From contig CABVDD010000005.1 of NCBI GenBank assembly GCA_902497095.1, positions 3,888 through 67,887 on the forward strand: DNA of 64,000 bases, read 5' to 3'. Below the pieces are notes generated by a model. It was given only the letters and a program-made list of their open reading frames with translations, had not been told where the DNA came from and did not search any database. Numbering within the stretch: position 1 is the first letter of the stretch; each line of letters begins with the position of its first letter. Below, in pieces: positions 33,949 through 43,056 of this stretch. The translations under genes were made by a program, and so were the position numbers. The stretch is from an uncultured Faecalicoccus sp. Lineage in GTDB: Bacteria; Bacillota_I; Bacilli_A; Erysipelotrichales; Erysipelotrichaceae.

Positions 33949-34512
33949 ATGGATACTTTTACTTTGATTTTAACAGCCGTTTCTCTAGCCATGGATGCCA
34001 GTGCAGTTTCTTTGGCCAAAGGTATGGCTTTACCACGAAAAAGTCTTTTAAAATATGCTTTTATTCTTGCTTTTGCCTTCGGATTGTTTCAAGGTATCAT
34101 GCCTTGTATCGGCTATCTTGCCGGTAGTCAATTTACCATTTTCATTTCAAATATCGATCATTGGATCGCCTTTATCTTATTAGGCATCATTGGCATCAAC
34201 ATGATCAAAGAAGGTAAAGAACACAAAGAAGAATGCGAAATTCTTCATTCGATCCCTTTAAAAACTGTTCTTTTACTTGCGATTTCCACCAGCATTGATG
34301 CCTTAGCCATTGGAGTAAGTTTTGCCTTTTTACAAGTTCCTATTCTCTGGGCTTCTTTTTGGATAGGTATCATCACTTTTATTTTGTCTTTTGCCTGCGT
34401 TCTCATTGGAAAAAAAGTAGGTTCTATCTTTCAAAAATACGCCGAATATCTTGGTGGTTTCATGTTGATTTTTCTAGGGTTTAAAATATTGATCGAACAT
34501 CTGTTTTTCTAA
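33949..34512 (+). CDS. mntP: Manganese efflux pump MntP
   Basis: 187 aa with six membrane segments in two related halves. Each half has the acidic motif of the family: AVSLAMDASAVSLAKG in the first and STSIDALAIGVSFAF in the second, giving the Asp residues that carry Mn2+. The protein exports Mn2+ and protects from its excess. GGAGGG lies 4-8 nt before the ATG, immediately after the riboswitch terminator, which confirms the function independently. Confidence 0.97.
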   Translation: MDTFTLILTAVSLAMDASAVSLAKGMALPRKSLLKYAFILAFAFGLFQGIMPCIGYLAGSQFTIFISNIDHWIAFILLGIIGINMIKEGKEHKEECEILHSIPLKTVLLLAISTSIDALAIGVSFAFLQVPILWASFWIGIITFILSFACVLIGKKVGSIFQKYAEYLGGFMLIFLGFKILIEHLFF

Positions 34513-34548
34513 AAAAAACTTCGAAGTTATACTTCAAAGGTTTTTATA
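34513..34548. terminator. Bidirectional terminator between mntP and dusB
   Basis: Imperfect stem CTTCGAAG...CTTCAAAGG flanked by an A-tract and TTTTT, between convergent genes. Confidence 0.7.
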
Positions 34549-34550
34549 AA

Positions 34551-35528
34551 CTATATCTTAGCTTTATTCTTATATTCTTCTAAAATTCTGTTTAAGTCTT
34601 CCATGGTCTGCATACCAGAACACAAATTTTTAAATTCTCTGGCATTTGGAAGACCTTTTAAGTACCAAGAAGCAAGGCCTCGCATCTCTCGAATCGCAAT
34701 AGATTCACCTTTTGTCTCAATCAAGCCTTGCGCATGATCCAAACAGATTCGGATTCGATCTTCCACTGAAAATTCATGTTTCTGCCCAGTTATAGAATCT
34801 ACACATTCCTGAATCAAGAAAGGATTTCCGATGATGCCTCGTCCGATCATGACTCCATCACAACCCGTCTGTTTTATCATTTGATGAAAATCATCAACAC
34901 TGCGCACATCACCATTTCCTATAACCGGTATAGAAACCGCATCTTTAACCGCTTTGATATATGACCAGTCTGCTTTTCCTTCATACATCTGAGAGCGGGT
35001 TCTGCCATGTACCGCAATCGCTTGTACGCCCACTTCTTCCATAGCCTTTGCCAGCTCTACACAATTGATATGATCTTTATCAAAACCGATTCGCATTTTC
35101 ACAGTTACGGGTTTAGATACCGCACGTACAACCTGGTACATCAATTCCTTTGCGTATTCAATATCTTTCATCAAATAGCTTCCAGCTTGTGCTTTGATCA
35201 CTTTGTTAACGGGACAGCCCATATTAAAATCAATGATATCACAATCAGTCTGTGTGTCCAGATATTTTGCCGCAAATACAACCGTATCGATATCATGGCC
35301 AAAAAGCTGGAAACTGACAGGATGTTCATTGGGATCACATTGACACATTTCAAAAGTTTTTTTAGATGCATAATACAAGGCTTTATCACTAACCATTTCA
35401 TTGCACACTAACCCTGCGCCAAAGCGCTTGGAAATTCGTCGAAACGCAATGTTGCTGATACCTGCCAAAGGTGCAATTATGACCGGATTATCAATTTTTA
35501 CATTTCCTATGTTAAACGTTGTTTTCAT
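34551..35528 (-). CDS. dusB: tRNA-dihydrouridine synthase
   Basis: 325 aa from ATG 35528. FMN and tRNA motifs: IAPLAGISNIAFR at the start, FNMGCPVNKVIKAQAGSYLM with the catalytic Cys, KMRIGFD, AIAVHGRTRSQMY and GDVRS...GVMIGRGIIGNP. It reduces specific uridines of tRNA to dihydrouridine. I choose 35528 because AAGAG lies ahead and the protein then begins as the family does; its first codons overlap the end of hslO by 17 nt. A longer frame begins at 35582. Confidence 0.95.
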   Translation of the reverse strand: MKTTFNIGNVKIDNPVIIAPLAGISNIAFRRISKRFGAGLVCNEMVSDKALYYASKKTFEMCQCDPNEHPVSFQLFGHDIDTVVFAAKYLDTQTDCDIIDFNMGCPVNKVIKAQAGSYLMKDIEYAKELMYQVVRAVSKPVTVKMRIGFDKDHINCVELAKAMEEVGVQAIAVHGRTRSQMYEGKADWSYIKAVKDAVSIPVIGNGDVRSVDDFHQMIKQTGCDGVMIGRGIIGNPFLIQECVDSITGQKHEFSVEDRIRICLDHAQGLIETKGESIAIREMRGLASWYLKGLPNAREFKNLCSGMQTMEDLNRILEEYKNKAKI

Positions 35529-36405
35529 TTCTCTTATCCAAAATATCTTGTAACTCCTGTTCTGTAAATTCATATCTTTCATTACAGAAATTACATGTTA
35601 CTTTCGCTCCATGATCTTCTTCTATCATCGCTTTTAAATCTTTTTCATGTAATGTGGATAATGCTCTTTCCATACGTTCTTTAGAACATGGACAAGAAAA
35701 AGCTACCTCTTGTACAGAAAGAACATGAGCATCTTCAAACATATCCTTGGCAAGTTGTTCCAGGGAAGAATCATCATATTCTCTTATAAGCGTACTCATT
35801 GGTTTTAATCCTTCTAAAACATGTTCGCAAATAGATATGTCGGTATCTGTCGCATCCGGTAAAACTTGTAAGATCATAGCACCCGCACTGATGACATTGC
35901 CGCTAGGATCTACTAATACGCCTACACTGACAGCTGTAGGTGTTTGTTCACTTTTGGTAAAATAATACGCAAAGTCTTCTCCTATTTCTCCACTGACTAA
36001 CTCAACAGTTCCAGAAAAATTTTCCTGCATGCTTAAATCTTTAGTTACTGTAAGCGTTCCATCTTTTCCTACAACTGCTCCTACATCCAATTTACCGTTC
36101 TCTTTGATTTCTGTATCCACATGTGGATTCGAGCAGAAACCGCGTACGTTACCATCATGATAGGCATCCACAATCAAAGAACCGATAGGACCATGTCCAT
36201 TAATGGAAATCGTTAACATTTCTTTTTCATCTTTCAACATACTTCCCATCAAAGAACCTACTGATAAAACTCTGCCTAAAGCTGCACATGCGCAAGGATA
36301 TAAATCAAAACGATCTCTTGCCTCTTGAACTAAATCTGTACTTCTTACTAAATAAAGGCGAATATGTTCTTGGCAAACTAAAGCTTTACATAATGTATCT
36401 TTCAT
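35512..36405 (-). CDS. hslO: Hsp33 redox-regulated chaperone
   Basis: 297 aa, normal length. The N-terminal holdase domain has GPIGSLIVDAYHDGNVRGF; the C-terminal redox switch has the zinc-binding Cys in FSCPCSKERM and CNFCNERYEF (CXC...CXXC). Under oxidation the Cys form disulfides, zinc leaves and the chaperone is switched on. GGAGG precedes the ATG. It is the second gene of a minus-strand group ftsH-hslO-dusB, separated from ftsH by a small terminator-like hairpin. Confidence 0.96.
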   Translation of the reverse strand: MKDTLCKALVCQEHIRLYLVRSTDLVQEARDRFDLYPCACAALGRVLSVGSLMGSMLKDEKEMLTISINGHGPIGSLIVDAYHDGNVRGFCSNPHVDTEIKENGKLDVGAVVGKDGTLTVTKDLSMQENFSGTVELVSGEIGEDFAYYFTKSEQTPTAVSVGVLVDPSGNVISAGAMILQVLPDATDTDISICEHVLEGLKPMSTLIREYDDSSLEQLAKDMFEDAHVLSVQEVAFSCPCSKERMERALSTLHEKDLKAMIEEDHGAKVTCNFCNERYEFTEQELQDILDKRNENNV

Positions 36406-36415
36406 TTTCTTTCCT

Positions 36416-36443
36416 CCAAAAGAAAAGACGTCTTAAACGTCTT
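36416..36443 (-). terminator. Hairpin after ftsH
   Basis: AAGACG / CGTCTT with a 7-nt loop, then TTCTTTT on the minus strand, overlapping the ftsH stop. It could reduce readthrough into hslO. Confidence 0.6.
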
Positions 36444-38397
36444 AACTTTTCTTTTTCGTCAATTCATTCAAGGCGTCATCTAAATCTTTTTGTTCAACAC
36501 CTTGTTTTGGTAATGGTGGAACGTCCTGTCCACTTTCTTCTGGCTCTTCCGGAGTTTCTGCTTTCTTGGTTTCCGGACCTTCCAGCGTACCATAATTCAT
36601 CAAGTTATTGATTTCTTCATTTGTCAATGTCTCATGTTCAAACAAGTTTTTGGCAATCAGATCTAACAGATCGCGGTTTTCAGTTAAGATCTTTCGACAC
36701 TGTGTATGACATTCATCAACAATTGAACGAACTTCTTTATCAATTTCATCGGCAACGCCATCAGAATAAGAGCTGCCTTGTGTATAATCACGTCCTAAGA
36801 AAACATTTCCTTGTGGATCTGCATACTGAATGGGTCCTAAAGAAGACATACCATATACACGAACCATATTTTTGGCAATCTTTGTCAACTGCTCGATATC
36901 ATTGACAGCACCTGCACTGACTTCTCCAAAAACGATCTCTTCCGCTGTACGTCCGCCTAAAAGACCGGTAATACGTGCAATAAACTCACTTTTACGATGG
37001 AAGTATTTTTCTTCTCGAGGTGTCATCAAGTTATAACCTCCGGCTTCTCCACGCGGAATGATCGTAACTTTTTGTACCATATCGGCATCTTCCAATTTCA
37101 ATCCAATCACCGCATGTCCGGCTTCATGATAAGATACCAGCATTTTATCTTTTTCTGTATACTTCTTACTCTTTTTAGCCGGCCCCATCATAACACGGTC
37201 AATGGCTTCATCCAAATCACTCATCGTAATTTGTTTTTCTTTTTTACGAACCGCAAGAATGGCACCTTCATTTAATACGTTGGCAAGGTCTGCACCCGAA
37301 AATCCCGGTGTTCGTTTTGCCAGATTCTCTAATGATACATCAGAAGAAAGCTTTTTATTTCTAGAATGAACTTCCAAAATTTCCTTACGTCCTTTAACAT
37401 CCGGCAAATTGACTGTAACACGACGATCGAATCGACCGCTTCGCAACAAAGCCGGATCCAATACATCTGGACGGTTTGTAGCCGCAATGACAACGATACC
37501 GATATTATCGGTCATACCATCCATTTCAACCAACAGCTGGTTCAATGTTTGTTCTCGCTCATCGTTTCCGCCGCCCATACCGGCTCCACGTTGCCTTCCT
37601 ACCGCATCAATTTCATCAATAAACACGATACAAGGTGCACTCTTTTGCGCATTCTTAAACATATCGCGGACACGACTGGCACCTGTACCAACAAACATCT
37701 CGACAAAATCAGAACCTGATATTGAAAAGAAAGGTACATTGGCTTCTCCGGCCACAGCTTTGGCAAGCAATGTTTTTCCGGTTCCTGGTGGGCCTACCAT
37801 CAAAATACCTTTAGGAATATGCGCTCCCATATCGGTAAATTTCTTAGGGTTTTTTAAATAATCTATAATTTCTTTGACTTCTTCTTTTTCTTCTTCACAA
37901 CCTGCCACATCTTTAAAACGAGTCTTCACATTGGATTCTACACGAGCCTTGGATTTGGCAAATTCAAACGCTTTATTGCTGCCTCCACCGCCCATTTTGG
38001 CAAACATAAAATAGAAAAAGACTCCTATAATGACTAATGGCAGTATGTTTCCCAACAAAGTGATCCAAATGCTTGATTGATTTGGATCTTCTACCGTGAT
38101 TTCACCGCCATCATCCGTCAATGTTTTATTCAACCATTCCATGTTTGATTCAGAATATGGAATGATCACACTGTAAGAAATTTTTTCGTCATGACGTGAA
38201 TAGGTTCCGTTGACATGAATGATATTGGATGAAATAGAAACACGGCTGTCTCCAAAGTCCACATCTTCTGCAATTTTCTCAAACTGTGTATAATTCATTG
38301 TCCGTGTCGAGCCTTGTGAACTGTAAAAGAACAGCGACAAGACGATCATGATCACAAACAACGTAGGCAAATAATTGATCCATTTTTTCATGGGCAT
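36442..38397 (-). CDS. ftsH: ATP-dependent zinc metalloprotease FtsH
   Basis: 651 aa. Two N-terminal membrane segments (about 8-25 and 112-130) flank the outer domain. The AAA domain has [30 protein letters not shown], and the SRH region [14 protein letters not shown]. The protease domain has HEAGH for zinc and the third ligand in the D(x)[11 protein letters not shown] helix. The C-terminal 40 residues are Glu/Pro-rich. It degrades unassembled membrane proteins and short-lived regulators. It lies 9 nt downstream of hpt, after tilS: the common Gram-positive order tilS-hpt-ftsH-hslO-dus. Confidence 0.98.
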   Translation of the reverse strand: MPMKKWINYLPTLFVIMIVLSLFFYSSQGSTRTMNYTQFEKIAEDVDFGDSRVSISSNIIHVNGTYSRHDEKISYSVIIPYSESNMEWLNKTLTDDGGEITVEDPNQSSIWITLLGNILPLVIIGVFFYFMFAKMGGGGSNKAFEFAKSKARVESNVKTRFKDVAGCEEEKEEVKEIIDYLKNPKKFTDMGAHIPKGILMVGPPGTGKTLLAKAVAGEANVPFFSISGSDFVEMFVGTGASRVRDMFKNAQKSAPCIVFIDEIDAVGRQRGAGMGGGNDEREQTLNQLLVEMDGMTDNIGIVVIAATNRPDVLDPALLRSGRFDRRVTVNLPDVKGRKEILEVHSRNKKLSSDVSLENLAKRTPGFSGADLANVLNEGAILAVRKKEKQITMSDLDEAIDRVMMGPAKKSKKYTEKDKMLVSYHEAGHAVIGLKLEDADMVQKVTIIPRGEAGGYNLMTPREEKYFHRKSEFIARITGLLGGRTAEEIVFGEVSAGAVNDIEQLTKIAKNMVRVYGMSSLGPIQYADPQGNVFLGRDYTQGSSYSDGVADEIDKEVRSIVDECHTQCRKILTENRDLLDLIAKNLFEHETLTNEEINNLMNYGTLEGPETKKAETPEEPEESGQDVPPLPKQGVEQKDLDDALNELTKKKS

Positions 38398-38406
38398 CCT
38401 CCTTGG

Positions 38407-38949
38407 TTACTGGTAAACTTCAGGTTTCAGTATTCCTATGTAAGGTAAGTTCCGATATTTCTGGTTATAATCTAAACCATAGCCCACTACGAACTCATTT
38501 GGTACCGGAAAGCCTTTATAATCTGCTTCAATATCTACAACACGACGTTCTGGTTTATCAAGCAAACTAACAACTTTGACATCCTTTGCCCCTTTTCGCA
38601 AAAGTAGCTGTTTTACTTCTTTTAAAGTACGCCCTGTATCTACAATATCTTCTACGATCAATACAGAACGTCCTTTACAAGAAAGATCCATATCTTTATC
38701 AATGCGTACATCCCCAATGGATTCCGTACCATCATAAGAGCTGACAGACATAAAATCGATCTCACAAGCAAAAGTGAATCGTTTGATCAACTCTGCCATA
38801 AACGGCACGCTTCCTTTTAATAATCCAACAATGATAGGAATTTCATTTAATGCATTGTAATCGTTTTCAATTTCCTTTGCGAGTTCTTCGCAGCGTTTTT
38901 CAATTTGGTCTTCACTAATCAAAACTTTTTGAATATCCTTACTGATCAT
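38407..38949 (-). CDS. hpt: Hypoxanthine phosphoribosyltransferase
   Basis: 180 aa. The PRPP-binding loop reads VLIVEDIVDTGRTL, with the flexible-loop region MSVSSYDGTESIGDV and the base-specificity segment KGFPVPNEFVVGYGLDYNQKYRNLPYIG. It salvages hypoxanthine and guanine. AAGGAG lies before the ATG and an extended -10 TGATACAAT upstream (about 38980) may give it its own promoter, in addition to readthrough from tilS. Confidence 0.97.
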   Translation of the reverse strand: MISKDIQKVLISEDQIEKRCEELAKEIENDYNALNEIPIIVGLLKGSVPFMAELIKRFTFACEIDFMSVSSYDGTESIGDVRIDKDMDLSCKGRSVLIVEDIVDTGRTLKEVKQLLLRKGAKDVKVVSLLDKPERRVVDIEADYKGFPVPNEFVVGYGLDYNQKYRNLPYIGILKPEVYQ

Positions 38950-38975
38950 AACATAATCTCCTTAAGATACGATTT

Positions 38976-40139
38976 TCATTGTATCATAAAAGCATTTGGT
39001 TTAACACTAAAATGTTGGACATCACAGCCTATTTTTGGCACAAACACGATACTTTTTTTACTGTTTTCTACAACCAGCCAGTTTTTTCGAAAAATTCGTG
39101 GAATCTTTCTGTCAATAAAAATACGATGTATCTTTTTAGTACCCCAGGTCATTTTGATTTTATCCCCCGATTGCACATTGCGAATCGTCAAAGGAAAATC
39201 ATCCGGATATAATGTGATCCCCTCAATTTTCTTTCCTGTTCGTTCGATAGAAAAACCATCATATTTTCCATACTTCAGTGTATCTAGCTGAATCAAAACA
39301 GGCTTTTTTTTCTTTTGGATATAAAGCTTCTTTTGATAACTTTCTAAATCATAGTCTTTTAGATCGATCAAAGCATCGCTTTGAAGCTGTTTCATCAAAT
39401 CTATACATGCTTTTTTAGACATTCTCTTTTTAGTCTCTCTAAAAATCCATTCTTCCAGGATCTGCCAATCTGTTAAAGACTCTATACTTTGATCCCAGGT
39501 TTCCAAAAATGAAGAAATCTGTTCTCTTTTTTGATTCCATGCATCATTTTCTTTTTTTATGGTCTTCAGCCATTGTTCCTTTTGACGTTCTGACATGGTT
39601 TCAATCATAGAATGACGAATCTGATTTCGCGTATAGCCATCTTCTAAATTTGATTCATCGATCCCAAACGGAATATCATGGTCTAAGCAATACTGCATAC
39701 ATTCTTTTTTAGTAAGATGCAGTAAAGGACGACAGATCCGAATTCCTTTATAGAAACTTTCTTCTTTCAAACCATATGTTTCACAACGCATATTTCGTTG
39801 TTTTTGAAAGAAATAAGTCTCTAAAAGATCATCTTTTTGATGAGCTACATAAATAGTATCGATATGATATTGAAGCGCAAGATCTACAAAAAAATCATAA
39901 CGTACTTGTCTGGCCCAAGATTGAAAATTGCCGACTGTATCTTTCTTAGGAGCACAAACAAATAAAGGTAAATGATGCTTATCACAAAAGTTGCGAACAA
40001 TTTGTTCATCTCGATTGGCTGTATCTCTTTTATGATAGTTTACATGCGCCACAATGATTTTCTTATCACACATCTGTGCAAGCAGCGCCATACTGTCTGG
40101 CCCACCTGAACAAGCTACTATTCCCTGATATTGAACCAT
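38976..40139 (-). CDS. tilS: tRNA(Ile)-lysidine synthetase
   Basis: 387 aa. The PP-loop SGGPDSMALL at residue 11 binds ATP; HVNYHKRDTANRDEQIVR and YVAHQKDDLLETYFFQK (the HxxDDxxET-type motif) follow. The C-terminal part (about 200-387) corresponds to the substrate-binding domain, and ends in a segment typical of TilS-C. It attaches lysine to C34 of tRNA-Ile2 so AUA is read correctly. No ribosome binding site; an extended -10 ends 6 nt before the ATG, so it is predicted leaderless. Confidence 0.95.
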   Translation of the reverse strand: MVQYQGIVACSGGPDSMALLAQMCDKKIIVAHVNYHKRDTANRDEQIVRNFCDKHHLPLFVCAPKKDTVGNFQSWARQVRYDFFVDLALQYHIDTIYVAHQKDDLLETYFFQKQRNMRCETYGLKEESFYKGIRICRPLLHLTKKECMQYCLDHDIPFGIDESNLEDGYTRNQIRHSMIETMSERQKEQWLKTIKKENDAWNQKREQISSFLETWDQSIESLTDWQILEEWIFRETKKRMSKKACIDLMKQLQSDALIDLKDYDLESYQKKLYIQKKKKPVLIQLDTLKYGKYDGFSIERTGKKIEGITLYPDDFPLTIRNVQSGDKIKMTWGTKKIHRIFIDRKIPRIFRKNWLVVENSKKSIVFVPKIGCDVQHFSVKPNAFMIQ

Positions 40140-40145
40140 GTACTT

Positions 40146-40154
40146 ATTCTACCA
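40146..40154 (-). promoter_or_regulatory. Extended -10 promoter, predicted leaderless start of tilS
   Basis: TGGTAGAAT on the minus strand, 6 nt before ATG 40139. Confidence 0.5.
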
Positions 40155-40207
40155 CCCTTTTTTCTTAGCTCCAATTCATTCACACCTGCTTTTTTATTTC
40201 TCATTTT

Positions 40208-40240
40208 AAATGAGGCTGTCTTTTCAACAGCCTCGTCCTT
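40208..40240. terminator. Intrinsic terminator
   Basis: GAGGCTGT / ACAGCCTC, perfect 8-bp stem with a 7-nt loop, downstream of the 40264-40800 gene; the T-run is weak. Confidence 0.65.
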
Positions 40241-40263
40241 TCTATTTTATAGAGTTTTACTTG

Positions 40264-40800
40264 TTACGTAAAAACACCTATACATTTACATACAGATTTC
40301 AAAATATCTTGAAATTTTTGACTTTTGGGATCGATATGACCTTTCACATCAATGATACGTGCTGTATTGATCCATTTGGCATCGTTTAAAAAAAGACAAG
40401 ATTCTTTATAAAGACCAGGAATTTCTCCCAGCGCGAAAAGATGACTTTTCTTTTTATGAATTGGTTTTCCTGTCATCGGCACCACAAATGCTTTATTATG
40501 CTTAAACGCTAGAATCAGACCAAAATGTTGATAGCCGATTTCCATTAAATATGCTTGTCCATAATCAATGAAACATATATCTCCTTTTTCAATTCGCAAT
40601 TGAGACAAAATATCTTTATAACTATATGCTTGTTTTCTTTGACAGAAATTTAATTTAGAGATCATGTAATCATACACTTCATTGATGCTTAATTCTTCTA
40701 ACATTTGAAATTCTTGTTCTTTGGCCTGTTGAATCAATTGTTTTAAGGCCGCAACAGAAATTCCGTTTTCTTTTTGTTTTAGCCAGTCTTTAGGTTGCAT
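40264..40800 (-). CDS. PemK/MazF-fold protein with N-terminal helical extension
   Basis: 178 aa. From about residue 70 the sequence resembles PemK/MazF toxins: RIEKGDICFIDYG (strand 1 motif GDI/V), HFGLILAFKHNKAFVVPMTG and the late segment NTARIIDVKGHI. The first 65 residues are helical and not part of the toxin fold. No antitoxin gene is adjacent; the neighbours are conserved housekeeping genes, so it may be a domesticated RNA-binding protein instead. I could not find a clear ribosome binding site. Confidence 0.55.
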   Translation of the reverse strand: MQPKDWLKQKENGISVAALKQLIQQAKEQEFQMLEELSINEVYDYMISKLNFCQRKQAYSYKDILSQLRIEKGDICFIDYGQAYLMEIGYQHFGLILAFKHNKAFVVPMTGKPIHKKKSHLFALGEIPGLYKESCLFLNDAKWINTARIIDVKGHIDPKSQKFQDILKSVCKCIGVFT

Positions 40801-40842
40801 ACTTTAATCTAAGCAACAGGATGTGACGAAAAAATGACATTT

Positions 40843-41913
40843 TTATCTTTTTATCTTTTTCTTTATCCGACTTCCCTGCATTTGTATCCAATGCCCTACA
40901 CTTAAAATAGGATGATAGTGCTTAGAAATCATTGATGATTTTTCAATGAAAAGTTCTACACCAAACAATATGGCCAACATTACAAAAAAGCCAATCGTTC
41001 GATTGATCATATAAACAAAGGCACTTACACCAAATAAAGAAGTAACTCCACAAATGATCAAAACGGTATTACGATGACCAAACTGTCTCATCAAAAGATG
41101 GTGAAGATGGCTTTTATCGGCCTGCATAAAGCGTTGTCCCTTTAACGTTCGACGTAAGATAGCTGATAGAGTATCAATGATAGGCACCATTAAAATCAAC
41201 ACAGGCAAAGCAAGTGTCATAATGGTACTCGATTTAAATCCCATAATGGATATAGTAGAAACCATAAAACCTAAAAATAATGAACCGCAATCGCCCATAA
41301 ATATACTGGCCGGATGGCAATTATATACTAAAAAACCTAAAACACTGCTGGCAAGCACAAAAGCCAAAGACATGATATCAAAACGTCTTTCGATGATGGC
41401 CATACTGCCAATGATGATCAAAACAATAACGCATAATCCGCCGGCAAGTCCATCTAAGCCATCAATCAAATTCACTGCATTTGTAATGCCTATGATCCAA
41501 ACTAAAGTAAAAAGTACTGAAAAGATACCTATATCGATCGTGATCCCAAAAGGAAGGCGAATTATATCAACTCGAACACCAAAATAAATAGCTACAACAG
41601 CCGCAATCAATTCTAAGAAAAGTTTCATGCGCGGTTTTAAATCAATCAAATCATCTACCAGCCCGGCAAAAAACATAATACTTCCACCAAGAATAACACC
41701 ATTGATCGTAGAATCCACTTCAATGCATAAAGAAACCACGACGATAAAAGAAAGATAGATAGCTACACCGCCGATTCGAGAAATCAAACCATGGTGTACT
41801 GTTCTTTCGTTTTCTTTGGCATAAGCTTGGGCTAGAATAGAATATTTCTTTATTAATGGGGTCAAGATCAAACTTCCCATAAAGGCAAGCAAGATCCATT
41901 GCAGATCGATCAT
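40843..41913 (-). CDS. tagO: Undecaprenyl-phosphate N-acetylglucosaminyl-1-phosphate transferase-like
   Basis: 356 aa, ten or eleven membrane segments, MraY/WecA superfamily. Catalytic Asp motifs: LVDDLIDLKPRMK (DDxxD) and NAVNLIDGLDGLAGG; the HIHH-type loop is SHLHHLLMR. This matches TagO/WecA, which start teichoic acid or other secondary polymer synthesis on undecaprenyl phosphate, rather than MraY. It overlaps the MreB-like gene by 4 nt. Its presence supports a wall polymer that the Dlt-like operon at 54-60 kb could decorate. Confidence 0.92.
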   Translation of the reverse strand: MIDLQWILLAFMGSLILTPLIKKYSILAQAYAKENERTVHHGLISRIGGVAIYLSFIVVVSLCIEVDSTINGVILGGSIMFFAGLVDDLIDLKPRMKLFLELIAAVVAIYFGVRVDIIRLPFGITIDIGIFSVLFTLVWIIGITNAVNLIDGLDGLAGGLCVIVLIIIGSMAIIERRFDIMSLAFVLASSVLGFLVYNCHPASIFMGDCGSLFLGFMVSTISIMGFKSSTIMTLALPVLILMVPIIDTLSAILRRTLKGQRFMQADKSHLHHLLMRQFGHRNTVLIICGVTSLFGVSAFVYMINRTIGFFVMLAILFGVELFIEKSSMISKHYHPILSVGHWIQMQGSRIKKKIKR

Positions 41914-42836
41914 CCTTTAAGCTCCTTCATTGTATTGATGATATCATATTCCGGTGTATTTGTATGCAGGATCGTGCATCCAAAAGCCTGTTCCAATAAT
42001 TGTCGCAAGCCAAAACAATGAGCAAGTCCTCCGCTTAAAAAAAAGCCATTCTTCAACAATGCTTCTTTCATCTGTAAAGGTTGTTCTTTAAAACATTGTT
42101 TAGCCCATAACACAATTTGTTGTTCAACCATTTCCATTCCCGACCAAAGATCCCAGGCACTGATGGAAATTCTTTGCATCTTCTGATATCGATCCATTGC
42201 CGTACAAGAAAGACGAACGTTTTGATTTTTCCAAAAAGCATCACTGGCTGCTTTTTTTAATGCTATCGCATCTTCATTTGTAATCAAACAATTCGTTTTT
42301 GTCGCAACGATACGTTTGATTTGTTCATCCATACGACTGCCCGCAAAAAAGATTCTTTTATAGCTTCGACAAGTTCCATTCACATAAATGCCCATTTCCG
42401 TATAAGAATGTCCGGCATGAATCAAAAAACAAGGTTCTTTTGTTTGTAATAGATCCATATTCGTGATGAATTTCACTTTTTTTATTCCGCTGTCTAATAA
42501 AATATGCTGCCATTTTATACGATACTCTTCATCATACCAATCTGGGATTGCCATCCAAATACAAGGCTTCAATAAAGACTGATCCGCCTGCAGCACATCC
42601 ATACAATTTTCTAAAAGAGAATGAATTACTGAATCAATAGAATCTTCCCATATGGGATAGCGTATCTGCATCAAAGAATCTTGATAAATACAAGAAATCG
42701 CATCTTGTCCATAATATAACGGTTGATTATTTTTTATTGCGATTATTGTTCTGGTTTTGGCATCCGTATGCTTGGAACAATCATGCAAGCGTAATTCATA
42801 AGCCCCTGCATCCAATAAAAACCATCGCTCAAACAT
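41910..42836 (-). CDS. Divergent MreB/Mbl-like actin-fold protein
   Basis: 308 aa. Segments line up with the MreB ATP-binding loops: LLDAGAYELRL (8-17, for LDxGTxxxxx), HAGHSYTEMGIYV (140-152, for DIGGGTTExAV), AGSRMDEQI (165-173, for GGxxMDxAI), ITNEDAIALKKA (185-196, for GExTAExIK), and SGGLAHCFGLRQLL (268-281, for TGGGALLxGL). Key acidic and Gly residues are changed, so ATP hydrolysis is uncertain. I infer a diverged cell-shape protein. It sits between tagO and a DUF1146 gene, in a cell-envelope context. Confidence 0.65.
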   Translation of the reverse strand: MFERWFLLDAGAYELRLHDCSKHTDAKTRTIIAIKNNQPLYYGQDAISCIYQDSLMQIRYPIWEDSIDSVIHSLLENCMDVLQADQSLLKPCIWMAIPDWYDEEYRIKWQHILLDSGIKKVKFITNMDLLQTKEPCFLIHAGHSYTEMGIYVNGTCRSYKRIFFAGSRMDEQIKRIVATKTNCLITNEDAIALKKAASDAFWKNQNVRLSCTAMDRYQKMQRISISAWDLWSGMEMVEQQIVLWAKQCFKEQPLQMKEALLKNGFFLSGGLAHCFGLRQLLEQAFGCTILHTNTPEYDIINTMKELKG

Positions 42837-42838
42837 GT

Positions 42839-43048
42839 CTAAACACCCAATCCATTATAAATCGTTAATGATAAGATGGCCTGAGCGCAAAGATAGGCTA
42901 AAGCCAATGCGCATAAAAACATCAACAACGTTACTTTTGCCGGCTGTTTCACACGACAAAATTTATCAAACTGAATGGCACTGATCGCATAAAAGCTCAG
43001 TACAAAACATACGATATATAAAGCAATTTCTACGATTGAATTGGCCAT
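42839..43048 (-). CDS. DUF1146-family small membrane protein (YwzB-like)
   Basis: 69 aa with two membrane segments (about 7-25 and 38-60) around a short loop containing DKFCRVKQPAK. Family members lie near mreB/mbl or atp genes in Firmicutes and have no known function. It is followed after 2 nt by the MreB-like gene, which matches that context. A GGAGG ribosome binding site precedes the ATG. Confidence 0.8.
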   Translation of the reverse strand: MANSIVEIALYIVCFVLSFYAISAIQFDKFCRVKQPAKVTLLMFLCALALAYLCAQAILSLTIYNGLGV

Positions 43049-43056
43049 ACTTCCTC

